Below, in pieces: positions 48,154 through 57,757 of a DNA stretch of 64,000 nt (positions are counted from its first letter, which is position 1; each line of letters starts with the position of its first letter). Below the pieces are notes generated by a model. The model saw only the letters and a program-made list of their open reading frames with translations, was not told the origin of the DNA and searched no databases. Made by a program: the position numbers and the translations under genes. The DNA is taken from positions 1-64,000 of the forward strand of contig NZ_SZVP01000016.1 in NCBI RefSeq assembly GCF_005885605.1. The letters run 5' to 3'. The DNA comes from Colwellia ponticola (GTDB taxonomy: Bacteria > Pseudomonadota > Gammaproteobacteria > Enterobacterales > Alteromonadaceae).

Positions 48154-49014
48154 ATGGCCAATTATCAAAATGCGACTGAACTCAGTAATTTAACACTGGG
48201 TAAAAACACACAATATTGCAGCGAATATACCGCAGATTTGCTACAAGGAGTACCTAGAAGTTTAAATAGGGACGACTTAGCGCTAAATCAAAGTAACTTA
48301 CCTTTTCTTGGTGAAGATGTTTGGTATGGCTATGAGCTTTCTTGGCTCAATGAGAAAGGTAAGCCAGTCGTTGCCGTCGCTGAATTTCGTTTTGCTTGCA
48401 CCAGTGAAAATATTGTTGAGTCAAAGTCGTTTAAACTGTATTTAAATAGCTTTAATCAAACTCGCTTTAACAGTGTAAAAGAAGTAGAAGAGCTGTTAAT
48501 TAAAGACCTGTCTGCCATCGTGGGTTCTCCAGCAAGGGTAAGTTTATTTGGTGTAGATCACTGCCCCGCTTTAGAGCTTGTTAAAAGTAACGATAAGCAT
48601 ATTTGTATTGATGGGGAAGATATTAGCATTGAGAATTATGAATATAACTCACAATTACTCGCTACCGCACAAAACAAAAAAGAAGACACGGTTATTGAAG
48701 AGCACTTAGTGAGCCATTTATTAAAATCTAATTGTTTAATTACCAATCAGCCCGACTGGGCAAGTGTCTACATTCATTATCGTGGCAAAGCGATAGATCA
48801 TGGGACATTGTTGAAGTACTTGATCTCTTTTCGCCAGCATAATGAATTTCATGAACAATGCGTTGAAAGAATTTACTGCGACTTACAGCAACTTTGTCAG
48901 CTCGATGAATTAACCATCTTCGCCCGCTACACCAGACGCGGTGGCTTAGATATTAATCCATTTAGAAGTAGTCATATTGAACAAGCTCCGTTTGCTAGAA
49001 CATTGCGTCAGTAA
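48154..49014 (+). CDS. queF: 7-cyano-7-deazaguanine reductase QueF
   Basis: QueF reduces preQ0 to preQ1 with NADPH in queuosine synthesis for tRNA. The 286-residue protein is the long, two-domain type. It has the substrate motif ESKSFKLY (89-96), the covalent Cys194 in LKSNCLITNQPDWAS, and the end motif RYTRRGGLDINPFRS. Other queuosine genes are not nearby. It is divergent from syd with 53 bases between them. Confidence 0.96.
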   Translation: MANYQNATELSNLTLGKNTQYCSEYTADLLQGVPRSLNRDDLALNQSNLPFLGEDVWYGYELSWLNEKGKPVVAVAEFRFACTSENIVESKSFKLYLNSFNQTRFNSVKEVEELLIKDLSAIVGSPARVSLFGVDHCPALELVKSNDKHICIDGEDISIENYEYNSQLLATAQNKKEDTVIEEHLVSHLLKSNCLITNQPDWASVYIHYRGKAIDHGTLLKYLISFRQHNEFHEQCVERIYCDLQQLCQLDELTIFARYTRRGGLDINPFRSSHIEQAPFARTLRQ

Positions 49015-49491
49015 CTTATCGCAAATTTTTAATACACAAAAGATGCCTAAGCTTACTTACTATGTTTGGGCGTTTTTATTAATAGATTTACTGGATTCAT
49101 TTTTGCGAAAAATAGACTCCGTCTAGCCTTACAATTTTTTCTGAGAATTGGCCTTCACTAGGTATAATTCTGAACTTGTTTATAGGTAATTCTACCCTAA
49201 TATTATCTTCATAGCGTATGAATACTATATAGAGTCCGCATGAAACCATACATAGAACAATAAAAGTTAAATAAATTTATATCTATCACTGATAAATAAC
49301 GTTTTTATGTTATAAATTGTCTTATACTAAGAAAAATAAAAATGGTAAAGGCGTTATCTAGATAATTAGCAAAATAAAAAGAGCGCGTTAACAAATCACT
49401 CGTTTTTATTCTCTCACTTTTTATTGACATATTTTTATTACCAGACTTTTTATTAACAGATGATGTTATAGCTTAAGGATTAATAGGTTTT
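49015..49491. other. Intergenic region queF to diguanylate cyclase
   Basis: 477 AT-rich bases. It contains the small minus-strand frame at 49097-49249 listed separately and a weak hairpin near 49045-49075 that may end queF. The right part should hold the promoter of the GGDEF gene, but I could not place it. Confidence 0.4.
49097..49249 (-). CDS. Small putative membrane protein or gene remnant
   Basis: A 50-residue frame that reads like real protein. It opens with a hydrophobic segment (VSCGLYIVFI), then a charged, beta-rich part, EDNIRVELPINKFRIIPSEG, then QFSEKIVRLDGVYFSQK before a TGA. The open frame extends 13 codons further upstream and stays hydrophobic (IYLTFIVLC), but no good start codon or ribosome site is seen there. 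It may be a small inner-membrane protein or the 3' end of a longer decayed gene. The family is not recognised. Confidence 0.4.
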   Translation of the reverse strand: MVSCGLYIVFIRYEDNIRVELPINKFRIIPSEGQFSEKIVRLDGVYFSQK

Positions 49492-51138
49492 ATGAATGAT
49501 AGTTCTGTGGCCCAAAAGCAACTAGAGGCCCTAAAAAGAAAGCTTGATAACGCTATCGAGTCTCGTAGTTCATTAGAAGATAGCTTTACTGTGCAATCTA
49601 CACTGCTCATTCAATTTATTAGTAAGCTATCGCTTATTTCTAAAGGTATAGACCTAGAGTTAGACAATCGTTTAGCGCAATTAAGAACCTTATTCACTAA
49701 ATCAGCGCCCTTTACAGAGATAGAAGAAAAAGTCACTGCTATTACTAAGTTATTACAACAACATAGTGTCACCAATCAACAAAAGATCGCTCAGGTACAC
49801 CAGCAATTTACCCAGTCAGGCGAAAGTTTACAAAAAATAAAGGGCTTACCTGATAATTTACGCAGGGATTTACGCCAATTATTGCAAGAAACAAAAGACA
49901 GTAAAGATGTATTAGTACAATACATGCCTTTACTGGGTCAGTTGTTAAGTTTTTATCAGCAAGCATTAACAGCAAAGCAAACACCTAAAATACAAGGTCT
50001 ATTGCAAACGCCACCCGCTATGACAAAGCAAGATAAGTCGTCAAACGATCAGTCAACGGAACTGCTAACTAAAACAGCGAGCACAGCAGGTGCAATAATA
50101 TTTGATAGTAATATCATTGAAAAAATATCAGTATCGTTAAATTCATTACCCTTATCTAAAGAGCATACTAATGATTTATTGGTCATTAAAAGAAAGCTAA
50201 TCGCGGGACAATCAAATGATGAAATACTTCATCATTTAGTAGAAATATTTGATGTTATTGTCGCTGATTTTAAAAATGAAAAAAACAGCGCTGAACGTTT
50301 TTTAACGAGCTTGAGTGCAACATTAAGCACAGTTCAAGGTACAGTAAAAGAAACAATTGCGGCACAACAAGATTCTGAACTGATTCATAAAAAGATTAAT
50401 CATAAGTTACATAATCAATTAGCAGATATGAACACTAGTGTTGAAAAAGCGCTATCCTTAAATCAAGTAAAAGACGACATTAACGAGAAGCTGCAATTTA
50501 TTGTCAGTACGTTAGAGCAAAAAACAAAATTTGAACAACAAAATCATAATAATTTAGTTGGTAAACTCAATAACATGTCTACAAAAGTTCAATTACTTGA
50601 GCAACAAAGTAAAGTATTTGAAGAAAAACTTGCTGATCAAGAAAGAAAGAGTATGCAAGATGCGCTAACCAAACTCGCTAATAGAGCCGCTTTTGATGAC
50701 TACTTTGCTAAATCCCTAGTTAGCTTTCACCGCAAGGTTTTTCCACTAGCTATTGTAGTGATCGATATTGATGACTTTAAAAAAATTAACGATACCTACG
50801 GCCATGCTGCTGGTGATAAAACATTACAAGTCATAGCCAATTCACTGGTAAAAAATGTTAGTAAAGACGCTTTTGTAAGCCGTTATGGCGGCGAAGAGTT
50901 TGTCTTAATTTATTCAACCACCGAACAAGAAGCATTAATAGCCGAACTGAACTTGCTGAATAACTATGTGGCTCGTTTACCCTTTAAGTTTAAGAATAAT
51001 AGAGTGAGCATAACGCTATCAATTGGCGCTACGCATATCAAGCATGATGATAATATTCACCTCGCTTTTGAGCGCGCTGACCAAGCAATGTACACAGCTA
51101 AAAAACAAGGCAAGAACCAAGTCGTTTATACACAATAA
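49492..51138 (+). CDS. Diguanylate cyclase with long coiled-coil N-terminus
   Basis: Makes c-di-GMP from GTP. The 548-residue protein has no membrane segment. Residues 1-385 are mostly helical with coiled-coil stretches (LEDSFTVQSTLL, LEQQSKVFEEKLADQE), probably for dimerisation or partner binding. The GGDEF domain occupies about 390-548 with DIDDFKKINDTYGHAAGD and active-site GGEEF in SRYGGEEFVLIY. The product-inhibition RxxD site appears absent (VSKD at that position). The input signal is unknown. Confidence 0.9.
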   Translation: MNDSSVAQKQLEALKRKLDNAIESRSSLEDSFTVQSTLLIQFISKLSLISKGIDLELDNRLAQLRTLFTKSAPFTEIEEKVTAITKLLQQHSVTNQQKIAQVHQQFTQSGESLQKIKGLPDNLRRDLRQLLQETKDSKDVLVQYMPLLGQLLSFYQQALTAKQTPKIQGLLQTPPAMTKQDKSSNDQSTELLTKTASTAGAIIFDSNIIEKISVSLNSLPLSKEHTNDLLVIKRKLIAGQSNDEILHHLVEIFDVIVADFKNEKNSAERFLTSLSATLSTVQGTVKETIAAQQDSELIHKKINHKLHNQLADMNTSVEKALSLNQVKDDINEKLQFIVSTLEQKTKFEQQNHNNLVGKLNNMSTKVQLLEQQSKVFEEKLADQERKSMQDALTKLANRAAFDDYFAKSLVSFHRKVFPLAIVVIDIDDFKKINDTYGHAAGDKTLQVIANSLVKNVSKDAFVSRYGGEEFVLIYSTTEQEALIAELNLLNNYVARLPFKFKNNRVSITLSIGATHIKHDDNIHLAFERADQAMYTAKKQGKNQVVYTQ

Positions 51139-51247
51139 TCACTAAATCAACTCTTGTGCAAGCGCTTGTTGAATCAGTGCTTTTCACGCATCAAAATTTA
51201 TTGTACTCGTCCCCATATATAGATATATAGCATAAAAGGAGTAAGTT

Positions 51248-52594
51248 ATGCATATCCAAATAAACCCCGTTGGCAACATGAATCTACTATCACAGTCTGA
51301 AGTAGATCAGTTACAACACTCTGTTAGTAGTGCATTATATAATCTTTACCGTAGTTGCTCTCTTGCCGTACTTAATGCCGGCTCAAACACTGATGATGCA
51401 GAAGCAATTCATCAACAATACCACTCGTTTGAAATACACGTATTAAGACGCGAGCGTGGCGTTAAACTCGATTTGATAAACCCACCAACAGATGCCTTTG
51501 TCGATGATAAAATTATTCGAGGGATCCGAGAGCATCTTTCAGCGGTATTACGCGATATTTTATTTATGCATAGCCGCTATAAAACGATGCCAACCTCGTC
51601 ACAAGGTATAACCGACGCGACCTTTGATATATTAAGAAACGCTAATATTATTTTACCTGAAACAGAGCCTAATTTAGTAACATGTTGGGGCGGTCATTCA
51701 ATCAGTCATGATGAATACAAATATACTAAGGCGGTAGGTTATCAGCTAGGTTTACGCGGTTTTAATATCTGTACGGGTTGTGGTCCTGGGGCGATGAAAG
51801 GCCCAATGAAAGGCGCAACTATTGGTCATGCTAAACAGCGTATTAAAGATGGCCGCTATATTGGTTTAACAGAGCCTAGTATCATTGCCGCAGAGCCTCC
51901 AAACCCAATCGTGAATGAACTGGTGATAATGCCAGACATTGAAAAGCGCTTAGAGGCTTTTGTGCGTATATCACATGGTATTATTATTTTCCCTGGCGGA
52001 GCGGGCACTGCTGAGGAGTTACTTTATATTCTGGGTATTTTACTGCACGAAAAAAATGCGGTTCAACACTTCCCTATAATTCTTACTGGTCCAGCTAATG
52101 CGATTGAATACTTTAATGAAATAGATGCTTTTATTGGTGCTACGCTAGGAAAAAAAGCGCAATCGTTATATAAAATAGTGGTTGATGACCCGGTGAAAGT
52201 TGCTCAATTGATGAAGAGCGATCTTGATCAAGTACTTGCGCACAGAAAATCAACAGGCGATGCTTTTCATTTTAACTGGTCACTTGTGATCGCTGAGGAT
52301 TTTCAACACCCTTTCGAACCATCACATGATAATATGGCTAACTTAAATATCAGCCATGAACTCCCTACCGCTGAACTTGCCGCTAATTTACGCCGCGTTT
52401 TTTCAGGTATAGTCGCTGGTAATGTCAAGTATAGCGGTATTAAAGCAATACGTGAATTTGGCCCTTTTCATATTTCTGGAGATAAAAAAATCATGGCATT
52501 AATGGATAAACTACTGGCTTCATTTGTAAGTCAACATCGCATGAAGTTGCCTGGGAATAAGTATATTCCTTGTTATAAAGTAATAGAGCATTAA
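51248..52594 (+). CDS. ppnN: Nucleotide 5'-monophosphate nucleosidase PpnN (YgdH)
   Basis: PpnN cleaves purine and pyrimidine monophosphates to base and ribose 5-phosphate and is stimulated by (p)ppGpp in E. coli. The 448-residue protein has the Rossmann-like LOG domain with [14 protein letters not shown] and [12 protein letters not shown], flanked by the family N- and C-terminal domains. It has the usual length. xni starts two bases after its stop, so the two are co-transcribed, as in other gammaproteobacteria. Confidence 0.94.
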   Translation: MHIQINPVGNMNLLSQSEVDQLQHSVSSALYNLYRSCSLAVLNAGSNTDDAEAIHQQYHSFEIHVLRRERGVKLDLINPPTDAFVDDKIIRGIREHLSAVLRDILFMHSRYKTMPTSSQGITDATFDILRNANIILPETEPNLVTCWGGHSISHDEYKYTKAVGYQLGLRGFNICTGCGPGAMKGPMKGATIGHAKQRIKDGRYIGLTEPSIIAAEPPNPIVNELVIMPDIEKRLEAFVRISHGIIIFPGGAGTAEELLYILGILLHEKNAVQHFPIILTGPANAIEYFNEIDAFIGATLGKKAQSLYKIVVDDPVKVAQLMKSDLDQVLAHRKSTGDAFHFNWSLVIAEDFQHPFEPSHDNMANLNISHELPTAELAANLRRVFSGIVAGNVKYSGIKAIREFGPFHISGDKKIMALMDKLLASFVSQHRMKLPGNKYIPCYKVIEH

Positions 52595-52596
52595 CA

Positions 52597-53460
52597 TTGA
52601 GCGCTCACTTACTACTTATTGATGCGCTGAATCTAATACGTCGTGTATATGCAGTGCAAGAACGTCCTTTTATGCAAATAAAACGACAAGATAATGATGA
52701 GTTATCAGCGAGCACCCAAGCCCAAGTACTTTTTAATACCCAAAACAATTGTGTCAACGCGTTAATAAAGATCCTCGGTCAGCATAAACCAACGCATGCG
52801 CTAGCCGTATTTGATAGTCAACAACCTTGCTGGCGCTATCAATTGTTTGAAGGGTATAAACAAGGCAGAAAAAAGATGCCTGAACACCTAGCTGATAAAT
52901 TAGTCGACATACAAGATGCCTTTATGGAACAAGGTGTTGACTCGTTAACCTCTGATGAAGATGAAGCAGATGATCTTATTGCTACCTTAGCAGTAAAAAT
53001 GGCGCTTCATGGTCAAAAAGTCACTATTATCTCTACTGACAAAGGCTTTCTCTCATTACTTCGCCCTAACATTCATATTTATGATTACTTTAGTCGTCGT
53101 TACTTGGACGAAGCATATGTACAAAATAAATTTAATGTAAAGTCTGCTCAACTCATAGATTTCTGGACATTAACTGGCGATAATACCAATAAAATTGAAG
53201 GTGTTAGTGGTATTGGCCAGGTCAATGCAGCTAAATTACTTAATCAATATGGCTCATTAAAAGCAATACTTAGCGCGACAGATTTAAAAACGTCTATTAA
53301 AAACAAGCTACATGAAAGCTTAACGCAAATGAATTTAGCAACAACCTTATTAACCTTAAAACAAGATATCCCTTTAGGCTTTAATTTGAAGGATATTCGC
53401 TTCACAGCAACCGCTCAAAATCATGACAATATCATTGCTATTAATACGCAAAGACGCTAA
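52597..53460 (+). CDS. xni: Flap endonuclease-like protein Xni
   Basis: Xni (ygdG) is a stand-alone relative of the 5' nuclease domain of DNA polymerase I, acting on flap DNA. The 287-residue protein has LLLIDALNLIRRVYA, the acidic cluster SDEDEADDLIATLA, STDKGF, and the helix-hairpin-helix GVSGIGQVNAAKLL. It starts at TTG (52597), two bases after ppnN ends. It is longer than the E. coli protein by about 35 residues, mainly insertions near residue 40 and at the end. Confidence 0.92.
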   Translation: MSAHLLLIDALNLIRRVYAVQERPFMQIKRQDNDELSASTQAQVLFNTQNNCVNALIKILGQHKPTHALAVFDSQQPCWRYQLFEGYKQGRKKMPEHLADKLVDIQDAFMEQGVDSLTSDEDEADDLIATLAVKMALHGQKVTIISTDKGFLSLLRPNIHIYDYFSRRYLDEAYVQNKFNVKSAQLIDFWTLTGDNTNKIEGVSGIGQVNAAKLLNQYGSLKAILSATDLKTSIKNKLHESLTQMNLATTLLTLKQDIPLGFNLKDIRFTATAQNHDNIIAINTQRR

Positions 53461-53462
53461 CT

Positions 53463-53858
53463 ATGAATAATAAAGTAATCATCAAAGTACTATTAGCGCT
53501 ACTTTTTTATGGCTTTTTTGTTGCGCTAGTGGTTATTTTTTATGATGACAGCCCTGATAAAATGACATGGAATGATAGAGAAGCTTATAATCGCCAATTT
53601 ATTGCAAAAATAAAAATAGACACATTTACTTTTGAAAAGGCACTATCTCATTTGGGTAGCCCCGATATAACCGAAGCGATAACGATAGATAACATAAATT
53701 ATCAAGTGATGTTTTACCGCACCCAGCATGTAAAATCAGATGGCATTACTACACAAGATGAGTGTACTTTTTTATTCTTTATTAACGGTATGCTCAAAGA
53801 AATTGGCTTAGGTAATAATTATCCTAAGCAATGGGGTATTATTACTCACCATCATTAA
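53463..53858 (+). CDS. DUF3192 family protein, membrane-anchored form
   Basis: A 131-residue relative of the DUF3192 lipoprotein at 46523-46915, sharing the end block VMFYRTQHVKSDGITTQDEC, then TFLFFINGMLKEIG. Instead of a lipobox it has an N-terminal membrane helix (about 6-26). Function is unknown. It starts two bases after xni and is probably the third gene of ppnN-xni-DUF3192. Confidence 0.85.
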   Translation: MNNKVIIKVLLALLFYGFFVALVVIFYDDSPDKMTWNDREAYNRQFIAKIKIDTFTFEKALSHLGSPDITEAITIDNINYQVMFYRTQHVKSDGITTQDECTFLFFINGMLKEIGLGNNYPKQWGIITHHH

Positions 53859-53880
53859 CACAGCTTAGCAAGCGCGGCAA

Positions 53881-54090
53881 TTATAGACTAAAGTCAGATT
53901 GATACTCACTCAGTAACTCTCTACTATCATCTGTAAAATTATAAGTAGAGGCACTTGTCGCTGCTATATTAATAAGGTTCAAGCTCGCATAGATAGGGTT
54001 GCCATGATATAAAGCACACCAAAATAAAGTACTGGCTTTAATCGCTAGACTTTACTGGAAAATATTTTTCTTACTATGCGTTACAGGCAT
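53881..54090 (-). pseudogene. Possible small gene broken by one stop codon
   Basis: On the minus strand an ATG at 54090 opens MPVTHSKKNIFQ, then a TAA, then 56 further open codons: SLAIKASTLFWCALYHGNPI, then YASLNLINIAATSAS and TDDSRELLSEYQ up to a TAA at 53881. One substitution in the internal stop would restore a 69-residue frame. There is no strong ribosome site and no recognised family, so chance cannot be excluded. It fills most of the gap between the DUF3192 and isocitrate dehydrogenase genes; the rest holds nothing I recognise. Confidence 0.3.
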
Positions 54091-54178
54091 ATCGTCGTTA
54101 AAGAAGTACAACATTAACTGACGATGTATTATTTTACAGTAATACTTCAAAGTATTATGACATAACAAGGTGAACTTA

Positions 54179-55186
54179 ATGACTAAACAAACCATCACGG
54201 TAATTCCTGGCGACGGTATCGGTCCGAGCATTATTGATGCAACTATTCAGGTGTTAGATAAAGCAGGCTGTAATTTTGCCTATGAATATGCAGATGCGGG
54301 TTTAACCGCTTTAGAAAAACATGGCGAGTTGGTACCAGAAGAAACAATTAAGCTAATTGAAAAAAACAGAATCACCTTAAAAGGCCCGTTAACAACACCC
54401 GTTGGCGAAGGCTTTACCTCAATCAACGTCACCTTACGTAAACAATTTAAACTGTACGCCAACCTACGTCCGGTATTATCGTTTAAAGGCACTAAAGCGC
54501 GTTATGAAAATATTGATATTCTCACCGTACGCGAGAATACCCAAGGTATGTATTCAGGTGCAGGTCAAACAACATCTGAAGACGGTACCGAAGCGCACGC
54601 CATGAGTATTGTTACACGTGAAGGCGCTGAAAAAATATTAACCTTTGCTTACGAAACAGCAAAAAAAGAAGGCCGTAAAAAAGTAACCGCTGTTCATAAA
54701 GCGAATATTTTAAAATCAACATCGGGTTTATTCTTAAAAGTAGCACGAGAAGTAGCATTACGTTACCCTGAAATTGAGTCAACAGAGATGATTGTTGATA
54801 ATTGCTGTATGCAGTTAGTGATGAACCCTGAGCAATTTGACGTGATTGTAACCACTAACCTTTTTGGTGATATTCTATCTGACTTATGTGCTGGTTTAGT
54901 GGGCGGCCTTGGTATGGCACCAGGCGCAAATATTGGCGATGATTGTGCAATTTTTGAAGCAGTACATGGCAGTGCTCCAGATATTGCAGGTAAAAACCTT
55001 GCTAACCCAACTTCTGTTATTCTGGCTGCTATTCAAATGCTTGAATACCTAGATATGGGTGATAAAGCCGAAAAAATTAGAGCGGCTATTACTGATGTTA
55101 TTGCCACAGGTGATAGAACTACTGGTGATTTAGGCGGTACTCATGGTACTACCGACTTTACTCAAGCAGTACTTGAGAGACTATAA
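54179..55186 (+). CDS. Isocitrate dehydrogenase, NAD-type
   Basis: Oxidatively decarboxylates isocitrate to 2-oxoglutarate. The 335-residue protein belongs to the short isocitrate/isopropylmalate dehydrogenase group: VIPGDGIGPSI, the substrate loop TSINVTLRKQF, RENTQGMYSG, the catalytic Lys in VHKANILK, and metal-binding Asp in FGDILSDLCAGL. It is much shorter than E. coli Icd and resembles NAD-dependent, mitochondrial-type enzymes; coenzyme use is inferred. I use the ATG at 54179, with AAGGTG eight bases upstream, not the GTG at 54170. Confidence 0.88.
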   Translation: MTKQTITVIPGDGIGPSIIDATIQVLDKAGCNFAYEYADAGLTALEKHGELVPEETIKLIEKNRITLKGPLTTPVGEGFTSINVTLRKQFKLYANLRPVLSFKGTKARYENIDILTVRENTQGMYSGAGQTTSEDGTEAHAMSIVTREGAEKILTFAYETAKKEGRKKVTAVHKANILKSTSGLFLKVAREVALRYPEIESTEMIVDNCCMQLVMNPEQFDVIVTTNLFGDILSDLCAGLVGGLGMAPGANIGDDCAIFEAVHGSAPDIAGKNLANPTSVILAAIQMLEYLDMGDKAEKIRAAITDVIATGDRTTGDLGGTHGTTDFTQAVLERL

Positions 55187-55226
55187 ACGTTAAAAACTTA
55201 TCGTTGTGAAGATCAGCTTATACAGA

Positions 55227-55267
55227 AAAGGCCGTTAAGTTTATTCATAACTTAACGGCCTTTTTAT
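55227..55267 (+). terminator. Intrinsic terminator after isocitrate dehydrogenase
   Basis: A 14-bp stem, AAGGCCGTTAAG with its complement, and T run, with an A run on the left. It can also serve rlmM, which converges on it. Confidence 0.88.
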
Positions 55268-55335
55268 TTTGTTTATTGAGTCAATAATTTATTAAAGTAA
55301 CAGTCTATTAGGTAACGACACCCTAATTTAACTTA

Positions 55336-56445
55336 TTATGACTCTTTATTGCTAAGTGGCGCTGGTGATAATAAACGTGCGTGCACCGTCACTTCTTCAC
55401 GATCATAGTAAAGGTGTTTTGCATACAGTTCATATCTCACGTTATGTAAAGCAAAAGCATCTTTGATTGCTTGTAAATCATTGTTAACTTGCTGATAACG
55501 CCCTTTCATTGGTAGCTTTAAGTTAAACATCGCTTCTTTACAATGACCATGTAATAACCACTCGCTCATCAGCTTAGCAACACGTTGTGGCTTTTCTATC
55601 ATATCGCACACTAACCAATGAACATTTTGCTTCATAGGTTTGTATTTAAAACCATCCATCATCTTATGCTTTACTTGCCCTGTTTCCATTAGGGATTCAG
55701 CCATTGGACCGTTATCTATTGCCGTTACCATCATACCACGGCGTACTAATTGATAAGTCCAACCGCCAGGAGCAGAGCCTAAATCAACCGCATTCATGCC
55801 CGATGTTAAACGTTCATCCCATTCCTCTCGCGGGATAAAGTGTAAAAAGGCTTCATCTAGCTTCAGTGTTGAGCGACTGGGTGATGCGCTGGGGAATTTT
55901 AATCGAGGAATCCCCATCACATGAGGTGAACTATTACGTGCTAATGAAAAGCCTAAAATGACTTCTTGTCCGCTGAGAAATAACGCATGTAAAATAGCGC
56001 CTTCAGGATCATCTGCTGAATTATTAGCTTTCTGGGTAAGCACTTTGTTCTTGCGCAACGCTTGACGTAAAGGGACAGATAACTTTCGACAAAACTTACT
56101 TAACGACTTGCCATCATTATCATCAGCCATTTCCATACGTAAATCGCTGTATTGCCAATCATTACCTAATACTTCAGTAATAGCTTCAACTCGATTGTAA
56201 TCTGGCAAGTCTATTTTATCCGTTACCGTGACAAACCACTGGCGAGCAAAAACAAGTCGCTTAAGCGGCAATTTATTCATTAAGGCTTCACCATGTTCGC
56301 TGACATGTAAGTGAAAAAAAACTAACCCTTGGTTTTTCTTTAGCTCTAAATAGCCATACATTTCGTTCCAAGCAGCTTTTTCTTGGATTTCTGCACCACA
56401 CTCTTTTTCAAAGCCAGGTCGACAGAATAATACAATGGAGGTCAT
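55336..56445 (-). CDS. rlmM: 23S rRNA 2'-O-methyltransferase RlmM
   Basis: RlmM methylates C2498 of 23S rRNA using S-adenosylmethionine. The 369-residue protein has an N-terminal THUMP-like domain and a Rossmann methyltransferase domain with the cofactor site NAVDLGSAPGGWTYQLVRRG and VHWLVCDMIEKP, and catalytic Lys residues in FNLKLPMKGRY. Length matches E. coli RlmM. Together with ygdD and gcvA it keeps the enteric gene order. Confidence 0.95.
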   Translation of the reverse strand: MTSIVLFCRPGFEKECGAEIQEKAAWNEMYGYLELKKNQGLVFFHLHVSEHGEALMNKLPLKRLVFARQWFVTVTDKIDLPDYNRVEAITEVLGNDWQYSDLRMEMADDNDGKSLSKFCRKLSVPLRQALRKNKVLTQKANNSADDPEGAILHALFLSGQEVILGFSLARNSSPHVMGIPRLKFPSASPSRSTLKLDEAFLHFIPREEWDERLTSGMNAVDLGSAPGGWTYQLVRRGMMVTAIDNGPMAESLMETGQVKHKMMDGFKYKPMKQNVHWLVCDMIEKPQRVAKLMSEWLLHGHCKEAMFNLKLPMKGRYQQVNNDLQAIKDAFALHNVRYELYAKHLYYDREEVTVHARLLSPAPLSNKES

Positions 56446-56569
56446 ATGTTGTTTTACCTTTTCTAGCTAACGCCATCCTTTAATAAGATATGAACGTCAG
56501 CGTATTAACACGATAACAGTGCCATTAAAAACAGTGCGTTTAAAACAATGTTATTTAAAAGCCGTATCG

Positions 56570-56998
56570 TTAAAAATTATTTTTACCTTCTACCGCTAGC
56601 AACAGCCATGCAAATGCAAAAGCAATGCCACCAAAAGGTGTTAACTTGCCAATAACGGCCAGTTCAAAAAAAGACTTAATATATATTGTGCCGCAAAAGC
56701 ATAGAATACCCATGACAAAGGCAATACTTGCCGCAATTAATACCGTAGAAGGCTTAGTAGTTTTCAACCAAACTAAAGTAGCTAATAACGCAAGCGTATG
56801 AATAAATTGATATTGTAACGCTGTTGCTAAACTAGATTGCACAGTAATAGGCAATGCTTGACCACCATGGGCGAGCCAAGCGCCGAATAGTACAGAAAAA
56901 CAGCCACTGATACCAACAATAATCATCATAGTGTTAAGTAAAATAGACTGCACAGCTGATTTTATATGTTGAGGTTTATTGTTCTGTGTAGAATTCAT
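56570..56998 (-). CDS. ygdD: DUF423 membrane protein YgdD
   Basis: A 142-residue inner-membrane protein with four predicted helices (about 20-42, 60-80, 85-108, 115-138) and family features such as FGAWLAHGG, LQYQFIHTLALL and TPFGGIAFAFAWL. The function of DUF423 proteins is unknown. It lies between the hydrolase gene and rlmM on the same strand. Confidence 0.9.
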   Translation of the reverse strand: MNSTQNNKPQHIKSAVQSILLNTMMIIVGISGCFSVLFGAWLAHGGQALPITVQSSLATALQYQFIHTLALLATLVWLKTTKPSTVLIAASIAFVMGILCFCGTIYIKSFFELAVIGKLTPFGGIAFAFAWLLLAVEGKNNF

Positions 56999-57049
56999 CG
57001 TGTTTTCTCATGTTAAATGCTCTAATTAGTGACTTGTTATCTCTGCTTC

Positions 57050-57757
57050 TCAATGATTAACAGCCAATGAGTCAATAAAACAAACTATTTCTGTAACAGC
57101 TCTTTTCATATGTGCAGAGTAAGTAAAACCAGATTTAACCCTTGGTTTAAAGCTATGATCGCCGTCTTCTAAAAAAAAACATTGGCAGTGTTTTGGCAGT
57201 TGATACTCGCTAATTTCAGCTTTATTGCCTAGAGTATCACGATCACCTTGAACAATTAACACCGGCTTTTTAGCATCAAATAAAGGTTCAAGCCGATGTT
57301 TTTCTGGTTTTTTCGTTGGATGAAAAGGATAACCTAAACAAAAAACTGCAGAAATTTTAGTTAGCACGTTAGCGGGTAACAAGGTAGCATCGGCAACTAA
57401 CATGGCCGCAACGCGAGACCCCATCGACTTACCACCAATAAATAAAGGTAAGTCTGTATCTAAGTGCTCAATAACATAATGAATAATAGTTTGATAACAC
57501 GTTAATAGTTTAGGCATTCTATCAGGAGGGTATTTTTTACCTGTTAATCCCCTTTTATCCATAAAAGGGAAATTAAAACGTATAACATTAATATCCGATT
57601 CATTAAGTTGTCGTGATATTTCATTCATAAACTCATGCGACATATTAGCGCCCGCGCCATGGGCAAAGATAACCTGTGCTTTAGCATTCGCTACCCTATT
57701 AACTAATACACTAATGTCAGTGCCTTCTTCACCGATAATTTTTTCTTCTAAAGTCAT
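57050..57757 (-). CDS. Alpha/beta hydrolase (dienelactone-hydrolase-like)
   Basis: A 235-residue soluble protein with an alpha/beta hydrolase fold. It has the oxyanion region FAHGAGANMSHEF, the nucleophile Ser in GGKSMGSRVAA, Asp in VQGDRDTLGN and His in EDGDHSFKP. This matches the family of predicted KANL3/Tex30-type hydrolases; the substrate is unknown. The ATG at 57757 overlaps the gcvA stop (TAATG), so translation is coupled to gcvA. A longer frame from 57817 would lie inside gcvA. Confidence 0.85.
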   Translation of the reverse strand: MTLEEKIIGEEGTDISVLVNRVANAKAQVIFAHGAGANMSHEFMNEISRQLNESDINVIRFNFPFMDKRGLTGKKYPPDRMPKLLTCYQTIIHYVIEHLDTDLPLFIGGKSMGSRVAAMLVADATLLPANVLTKISAVFCLGYPFHPTKKPEKHRLEPLFDAKKPVLIVQGDRDTLGNKAEISEYQLPKHCQCFFLEDGDHSFKPRVKSGFTYSAHMKRAVTEIVCFIDSLAVNH

